Below are positions 22,413-31,400 of a stretch of DNA of 64,000 nt, piece by piece. The stretch's first letter is position 1, and every line of letters starts with the position of its first letter. The position numbers and the translations under genes were made by a program. Under the pieces are notes generated by a model. It saw only the letters and a list, made by a program, of their open reading frames with translations. It was not told the origin of the DNA and made no database searches. Source of the stretch: Pseudoips prasinana (lineage: Eukaryota; Arthropoda; Insecta; Lepidoptera; Nolidae). The stretch is from positions 31,317,969 through 31,381,968 of the forward strand of contig OX621253.1 of NCBI GenBank assembly GCA_951640165.1. Direction: 5' to 3'.

Positions 22413-25400
22413 TTTGTGTTTGTGCGTGTGTGTGTGTATGTCAGTGTGTGGGTGTGTGTTTGTGAGCGCGCGCGTGCGTATGAGTGTTTACGTATGTGAG
22501 TGGGCGTGGTATTAGGAAACTTGCTGTAATAATTGTTCTGTTTCTTGATAATTCATTGTTAGCAGTAGTTTTGTGACGGCTTCTTTACATGCATGTATAG
22601 AACCATAAAATGTCTTGGTACTCTTACTATCTGCAAGGTAAATAAATATTTTGATATTAGTTTCTTTTAATATGTTTCAGTATTATTTTTATACGTTTTT
22701 GTTATAATAAAATGTATTTTTTTTTGTTTAAGTACAATACTACGATTACGAAACAGAAACAACACACTTGTGATCCAGATGTATATAAAAACCATGTACT
22801 AAAAGAAATGTGTGATTTACGGGAGATGGTGGTAACTTCCGATGATCCGGTACCTCGACTGTACGAGAAAAAAATTCTGGATTTAAAAAACAGAGGGCTC
22901 AATTTAGTTGCAAACTTACCAAATTATGATGGTGTAAAACATTTCTTATACGGTACGAGAAATAAGGCTTTGGGGATATCTAGGACTACATTTAAAGAAG
23001 TCTGTGAAGTAGAAGTGCCACTCAAGTTTCACACCTTTGTCCTAGCGGATTATATGGATGATGAAACTCGAATTTAGTTTTTTGTAATGAAGAGTCACGT
23101 AATCTAATTCCGAAAGTTAATGAATATTTTGGCGACGGTACATTTGCTAGTTGTCCAAGCCCATTCAAACAATTATATAGTCTGCACGGTGACATGAATA
23201 GTACAATGGAAACAACTTACATTAAACCGTTAATTTTTGCTCTTATGTCAAATAGAAAGGAAAGTAGTTATTATGTTCTATTTAATTTAATAAAATCACA
23301 AATACCACAATTTGCTCCACAAAAATTCCATTGTGATTATGAAATAGGGGCGATGAACGCTATTGTGAAATCATTTCCCGAGATTGAAGTCCGGGGATGT
23401 TACTACCATTGGACCCGTAATATCTGGAAAAAAGCCAAAGTCTTAGGTTGTTCTAAAACTATGTCTGACAGAAGAATTATAGCCATGACAGCGGTTTTAC
23501 CACTTATTCCAGCTGATAAAATTTTCGAAGGTTTTGATTATATAAAACAGGAATCAAATTATAAGAGTAATTGCGCAATTGATAAATTTCTAAAGTATAT
23601 ACAAAACTATTGGTTCAAAGTGCAAACCAGTAATGTATTTAGCGTTTTTGGTGAACGTCATCGTACGACCAATGCATTAGAAGGTTTTCATTCCAAATTA
23701 AATAAACTAATAAACAAGAACTCGGTGACAGTCTTGCGTTTACTAAACGTTTTACATAATATATCGTTTCAATCTTTAAAAACACCTGCTAAACGAAACA
23801 AAAAACAAACCGCTAACGATGACTTTATCTTGCAGATACAAATGCAGTTAGTAAATGGTGAGATAACTGTAGACCGTGCATTAGATAAATTGCGTTATTA
23901 AAATTCTAAATTTTAGCGAAGTTTCGGACCGCTTGTTCAAAATTAATATTCATTCGACTTTTACGATTATTAGATATTGCCTTTTCATCACCAGATTGAC
24001 ACATGCTTTTCGTACCTTCTCTTTTTGGAAATATTCAACCCTTTCAGGCAAAATGGGTCAAATTGTTTTTGACGCTATTTATTAGTCTGTTAAGTCTTAT
24101 AAGTATTATATTATAGAAATATTGTATTATATTGTTATGTTACATTATAAATAACGATAGTAATGTGTATTATTATTAAACTCCTTATTAGTATTTTATA
24201 TGTTATGTTCACATGAGAGTATTGTTTAGTTTTACCTACTGATTTGATATTAAATTTTGTTAACGTACCTAAGGCCTATTATTTACAAAAATAGGCTACA
24301 GTTAATGGTGGCACAGCACTATTTTTTGGTAGTGTAATGGGTATTAAAAAATACCATCTACACCACCAGGGGGTGCTGCAGCTTTTTGGTAGTGTAATGG
24401 GTATTAAAAAATACCTTTTACACCACCAGTGGTGCAAGACGGTGGTGTCAAGGGTACAAAGTGGATTTTATCATGGAACATAAGTACTATAAACACTAAA
24501 GTTTCCTATAAGCACAGATGTCATAAAGGTTCACGGGGAATATGAATGATCTAGGTCACACTATTGTGTGACGGCCAAATTATAGCGCACCTAGAGTAAC
24601 TTAACTCGGCTCTGCAGATTTAGTGTTTTTATTAGTTCACAACACAATCGTTCAGTAGGTACTTTGTATCACAGAGTACATTTGTATAGATTTCAGTCAA
24701 GAAATTGGCGACATTGGCGGTAACTGGTGTTCGGTTCAAGCATCTTTTTGCTTGAGCTGAACTGCAGACAATTTGTATGGTATGGAATGTAAAAAAATGA
24801 AACAAAAAGTTGAAATATTTGTTTTTAATTCCTAATATAGATTTCGAATGTTATATTAATATAGATTTGAATCTTCCAATAGATTTTGAATGTTTAAGTC
24901 TGTATCGTAGTCAACTCTGGACCCAGTTATAATTTTATTGTGTCTCGTAACACCAATTGAAAATGAATAAAATTGTGCATATTTCTTCAACTTTTTAAAT
25001 AAAATAAATGTGTACCGTCACGGGACGCCTGGCAGATGTGAAACATCTACATTATTTTGCAAAATTAATATGCAGAAAAGAACATATTGTGATAGGAACT
25101 AAATATGTCATAATGATAAAATAAAATATTAAGATTTTTCCAGATAACGATGACTATTTATTGAATAAACATTTATTTTATTAATCAGTGACTTCAGTCG
25201 ATTGCGCATGCGCGTCATGGCGCGTCAGCGTTACGACGCGTCGCCACGCCAGAAATCGGTTTTACGTGCGGCTATAGATGTTTCACATCAATAATCAAAA
25301 TGAGATAAGAACATCTGCTGTATCTTGGCACTCTTCAGGAAGTACTCCGAGACCTGAAAACAGTCAATAATGAGTATCAGATAATATCAGTATTAATTAT

Positions 25401-28400
25401 TTTTTTATCTCTGTTTAACATGACTGATATTGATTTTCTATAAATTTAAAAAAAAAAATATGACAGTTCATTTGCTGCAAACGATGCAAAAAAACCGATG
25501 GAAAATTAAAGTAGGTAGGTAGGTGAAAATTATAAGTACCTACTTTGAGTTCAAAATGTTAATGCAGATATTAGGAAGAGTATCTTCGATACATCATCCG
25601 CTCGCCATAAAGGGGAGTGTGGCTGGCATAATGCCAATTAAACAGGTTCTCCTCAAATTACATTGGGACCAAAATATAATAATAATATCTGGGGACAATG
25701 TCACACAGATCATCCTAGCCTCATACTAAGCAAAGCTTGTACTATGGGTACCAGGCGACGATATACATACTTATATACATAGAAAACATCCATGACTCAG
25801 AAACAAATTTCGTTCTCATCACACAAATATTTGCACTTACCGGGATTCGAACCCAGGACCACCAGCTTCGTAGGCAGGAGCACTACCAACTAGGCTTCGG
25901 TGACCGTCAATCTATATATCTGCAAAGAGTGGGTGACTCGCTGTCATCATGGGATATCTAGCTGGTAAGTAAGTTTCAGTTTTGTCTATATTAGTAATAA
26001 TCCATAATATTGTTAGCATTATCGCATTTGGCGTAAAGATAATGAATCTTTATGAAGCTCATTTTAGCAACTCTCTTTTTAAGTTCTCTAAATACGTTGT
26101 CATTCAGTCCTGGTCTGAGAGAAGCTCTTCTAATCATTCAACTGAGTGCAAGGGGAGACGGCAGCACTCAAAACTTCCTGAGCCATCTATATGCTCGAGG
26201 ACCCTGTTCATACAGAACAAAGGCTTTCTCTTTTTTTTTAAACTTCCCATTTTGTTGCCAATTTTTTCAAGGTTTTTTGAATAGTGATATCAGACGGCTT
26301 TAATGTTTTCTACTTTACCATTACAGATTCTTTGGATTTCTGGAACATTTTGATTTTAATACCCAAAGCAACATTTCAGGTTTTCATATAACTAGTTTTA
26401 CCATGTTTTATAGGCTATAGTAAGTAACGTAGGGGCTTTATTTTATAGATGCAGTCAGAACACCTAGCAAGTTTCACGGGAAAGCTCAATGTACCACTTT
26501 TCTGTTTGTTCAACTTATACACTTAATGGGAATGAGAATATACATAAAGAGTGTAAGATCATTAAAATCAATATTTTATACGAGTAAATTGTACTTGTAA
26601 CAAAATATCAGGACACTTTATTTCATCACCCTTGGCGGTGAGTTTAGACATCGTCAACGCCTTCAACTCCGTCCCCTGGCAGGCGATACGGGAGGCACTG
26701 GTCCATCATAACGTGCCTCCCTATCTCCGTGGTATAGTCGGGGCATATTTGCGCGACAGGACGATTCAATTCGTCGGTCGGAACGGGACTGAGATCCAGA
26801 GGGAGCTCTCCTGCGGGGTTCCTCAGGGGTCCGTGTTAGGACCTCTGCTATGGAGCCTCGCGTACGATGCGGTCCTGCAGATAAGCCTCCCTCCCGGGGT
26901 GAGCGTCGTCTGCTATGCGGACGACACGCTCGTCATAGCCCGGGAGGTAAGTTTCCAGCGGGCGGTACGGCTCGCCGAACTCGGTGTCGCGTGTGTCGTC
27001 GCGGCCATAACAAGACTGGGCCTTCGGGTAGCGCCTCACAAGACCGAGGCGCTATGGTTCCACGGCTTACGCCGTAGGGAGGAACCACCCAGTATGTCGA
27101 TGCGTGTAAGTGACGCAGAGGTCAGGGTGGGGCGGTACATGAAGTACCTGGGCCTCACCCTAGACAGTCGATGGGGCTTCGAGGAGCATTTCGAGCGTCT
27201 GGCCCCCCGAGTGCGCCGGGTAACCGGTGCGTTACACCGGCTTTTGCCGAACCTCGGGGATCCCAGGGAAGAAGCTCGCCGCCTCTACGTAGGTGTCGTG
27301 CGATCCATGGTCCTTTATGGGGCGCCTGTCTGGTCTGAACGCCTGACGGGCGCCTCCCGCTGCAGAGCTATTTTGAACAGCCTGCAGCGTGTGGTGGCCA
27401 TACGGATCGCACGAGGATACCGAACGGTATCCTTTGAGGCGGCGACACTCCTGGCGCGCTCCCCGCCGTTTGATCTCCTGGCGGCAGTCGACGCGACGGT
27501 TTACACCAAGATCCGCGTCCGCCGGGAGAGCGGTGAGGCGCCAGAGCAGACGCTCGTTGCCTATAGGCGGGATGCACACCGGCGCGTACTAACACAGTGG
27601 CGCCAACGGCTGGAGTTGCGCCTGAACGCGCGCCAACGTGCCGTCGGTGCTATCCTGCCTCACCTCGAAGCCTGGGTGGGAAGGAAGGGCGGTTACGTCA
27701 CCTACAGACTGACACAGATACTCACCGGACACGGGTGTTTCGGTGAGTATCTGTGCCGGATCGGCCGAGAAGCGACGACACATTGTCACCATTGCGGGAG
27801 CGACCTGGACTCTGCCCAGCATACGCTGGAGGAGTGCCCGGCCTGGGAGGCCGAGAGACGAGTCCTGGTCGCTGAGATCGGACGGGATCTTTAGCCGCCA
27901 GCGGTCGTGCATGCGATGCTGGCTGGCGACAAATGGGACGCCGTGGTCTCCTTCTGTGAGGCAGTTTTGCTGCAGAAGGAGGCCGCCGAGCGTGATCGGG
28001 AACGAGCCGATCCCGCTCGTAGGCGGAGGAGGCGTCGGGGTGGCGGCGGCAGCCGTTAGCCCAACTCCCCTCGGGGCCGCGGCGGCAGTGTGAGAAGTGT
28101 CCTCTACTGCTGCCACGTACAAGCGGCTCCGGGATGACAGCGATCTGTTTGTGGCGCAGTGGCTGTGCCGTACTGGCAGGAGTCGGCAATAGGGGAGGGC
28201 AATCCAAAGGAGCGCCCTCCCAGGGCACGTGTCCCGACCACCTGGGACATGGCGCAAAAGGGGGGTACCGGAGCAGTAAACCCGCGTTCCCGGGACTCCC
28301 CCATCAGGCGCCAATAGAAGTCCACGGTAGGTTTAGTCGGTGCAAGTCCGACATACCCACCCGCAGACAGTTTTTGCGGGTGGCATGCGAAGGCATTCCC

Positions 28401-31400
28401 CCTGCCTTATCAAAAAAAAATAAAAAAAAATATGAACCTAATATTAGAAAGAGTTGTTATTAGGTCCCCTCATTTAAATTCAATTTGAATGTAACAAAAG
28501 ATCTTACATTTTAATGGTGGAGATGCTGGTGATTGCATAGATGATAAAATAGGTTCCTGGGAGGGTAATACAGTGTGTCTAGGGGTCAACGGCAAATCCA
28601 CATAAGATTGTATTCAAAAATGTAAACCACTTGAGTAAGTAAAAATCTCTACACATTAAGTTTAATGAAGTTCGTTCTTATCATTTCAGTTATATTTTTA
28701 TAGAATTGGAACAGCATAAATGAAGGTCCTATTTCATCTTCCGTCTCTTTGTTAGCAGAATTAGGATAATTATATATGATTGTTTTGTTTTCTTTTATTT
28801 TAGCTTCATACCTACATATACACACATCAACAAAGTCTAGGGATACGTTATTTTGAAATCAAACATGGCTTTATTGTTTAAAACCTATTTAGTTTCCTTA
28901 AAAAGTTTATTTACAGATTTAAACCTTGTCTATTCTTTATTCAAAATTTAAAAATTAAAATGAGAAACAAATGAAAACACGCAAAGCACAGCGCAATCTT
29001 GAGTTGTATCTAATTTCAAGAAGTTGCATTAAAATTTTTTTTGCGTGTTAATTGAAGAAAACCTGATAAATTGTTTTATTTTCTTTTCTCAATTGGTTGT
29101 GTAAGCTTTTTAGCGTCATGCCACGCCATCATTTGAGTCGAGATGAAATGTTACGGGCAGTTGGCATGTTACAAAACGGTGCTATTCAACGCGTCGTTGC
29201 TGAGTCTCTGGGCACAAGCCAAAATGTGGTATCCAGGCTGTGGTCACGTTATCGCGCTACTGGAGATGTGGCAGAACGGCACACAGGTAGATATCGTGTT
29301 ACCACTCAGAGACAGGATCGATTTCTCCAAATGACCGCCAGAAGACTACCCAATATCACAGCGATGCAACTAGTGCAAAGGCTCCAGGAGGGTCAGCAGC
29401 TGCTGGTGAGCGACCAAACCGTGCGAAGGAGGCTGCATGAAGTTGGTCTTCATGCTCGCAGACCGCTACGAGTCCCAGCGCTGCGACGTGGCAATCGCGG
29501 TAGGCGACTTTTATGGGCTCAAGAACATTTGACATGGAGTGATCAACAATGGTCATTGGTGCTGTTCACTGATGAGTCCCGCTATGGATTTCATCCAGAT
29601 TCGAGACGAACACGCGTTTGGAGAACTCCAGGCAGGGTCAGCCGTCTCCGACATCCACAGGAGGTCCACTCTTACCAAGGCGGGACAATTATGGTGTGGG
29701 CAGGAATACGAATCGGCGGACGAACCCAACTCATTTGGATTCAGGGCAGCATGACTGCCCATAGATACCGTGAGGAGGTAGTAGAACGTGTCATTGTCCC
29801 GCTCAGGGCCCTAACGGGGCAAGAATTTCAGCTCATGCATGACAATGCACCTTCCCATACAGCGCGGCTGGTGAGGGCCGCCCTTCGAGAACACGATGTT
29901 CAGGTATTAGATTGGCCTCCACAGTCGCCAGACTTAAACCCAATTGAACACGCCTGGGACATGTTACAGCGAAGAGCATTGAGGGATTTTCCGCCCAACT
30001 TGACAACAGAAGAACAACTTTTCGAACATTTAAAAAGAACTTGGGACTGCATACCCCAGCAAGACATTGACACCTTAATTTTAAGTATGGAAAATCGTTG
30101 CCACTGTGTGATTAATGTTAGAGGAGGAAATACCGATTACTGATTATCAGATTTGGTAAGATTTTTATTCATTTAATTCGATTGAATAATTTTATAAGAA
30201 TAAAATGTTTTTGTTCACTCAGTAATTTTCTATGGCTTAATTAATTTAAGACTTTTATTAATTAGAAAAACAAAATCGCATCGTGTTGTTAATGTTTAAA
30301 TATCGGCCATGAAATTATCTTTAATTCTTCCATTTACAGTCATAACAAAATGTTTATAGTTTTCTAGATAATCAATGAAATGTTCAATATCCCTAGATTG
30401 TGTTGATGTGTGTAAATATAATATTGCAAAGAATTGTTACCTGACAACAATAATGTGGGTACAGCATTTTGTGTCACTCTTCCACTGGAAGATTGAAATT
30501 TGGGCGCAAAATGGAACTGACACACTCTGAGTTGCGTAAAAACAATTTTTTGTCTAAAAATAAAATATCTCCACCAATAACATTCACCCAATCCTTAAAT
30601 CTAATTGAATCACTCACTGGATTAGGAAACTTATGCAAAACAGTATTGACTGCTCCTGAAAAATTCAACATCAGAAATTTAAAATAAACATTAAAATTAG
30701 GTTAAGTATAGCACTTTTGGGTTTTATTTTACTGGTGCCATGTAAAAATCATGAAACATGTTTATTCTAAAGACATAGGTACATATCATTGTTAATGTAC
30801 ACTGTAAACTAATATTGCTTCCATAAATGCGGTGCATACAAGCCATGAGATAAACACAGTTGTGTGTAGTATTAAAATAGCTTTATTTACGAGTTTTATT
30901 GCAGTTTCGGACTCAATAATTTCTTGTTGACATTATACGCCTTAGCACGCACAAAATATAAGGGCGATCATGCACCAGGGTGCTGCTGAAGTTCACGAGA
31001 TTGCCAGGTCAGTCGAGAGATACAGAACTTCAGTCCAATGCGATAACAGGTTAGTCATTAAAAACAGAATCATCTGAGTCAAATGCATTGCTAAGTACGC
31101 ATACTGAAATCAAGAATCCACAAAACAAATTAAACACCATATCCATTTACCCAAAAGAGAAAAACTAAATGAATTTTAAATAAAACCACAAATTTGACAT
31201 TTCTTGACATGACACATTAGGTAAGTTTCGTTCTGCACTTTTTAGATGTTAGGAATCGATTAAAGCTTGTGTATTAATAATGTGAAAATTAAAATTATAT
31301 ATAGTTTACATGTTAATTAAAAAAAACAAACAATGAAACCTCCAAAAAAAATGGTACCTACAACGCGTTATCTGGCAGTGGGGACATGCAACTCTTGGAT

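Larger units (their letters stand above)
21561..24463 (+). mobile_element. FLYWCH/MULE (Mutator-like) DNA transposon with composite inverted repeats
   Basis: Inverted ends of about 145 bp: GTACCCTTGACACCACCGTC ... at the left is matched by its reverse complement at the right. Each arm contains two tandem copies of a roughly 63-bp unit (GGTATTTTTTAATACCCATT ACACTACC). GATTTTATCAT occurs at both borders (21552-21562, 24464-24474), fitting the 8-10-bp target duplication of Mutator-like elements. The element encodes a FLYWCH finger plus MULE transposase (21899-23901), broken by a LINE insertion and a frameshift. Confidence 0.88.

Noticed and set aside
25680..25912. Possible tRNA gene (A and B boxes); also at 60525
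   Set aside because: Internal promoter boxes are present but there is no complete cloverleaf or acceptor stem; a SINE body follows, so it is a SINE.
27589..28314. 241-codon minus-strand frame and other long frames over 26.8-28.4 kb
   Set aside because: High GC of the R1 element lowers stop frequency in all frames; only the plus frame has RT and CCHC motifs.
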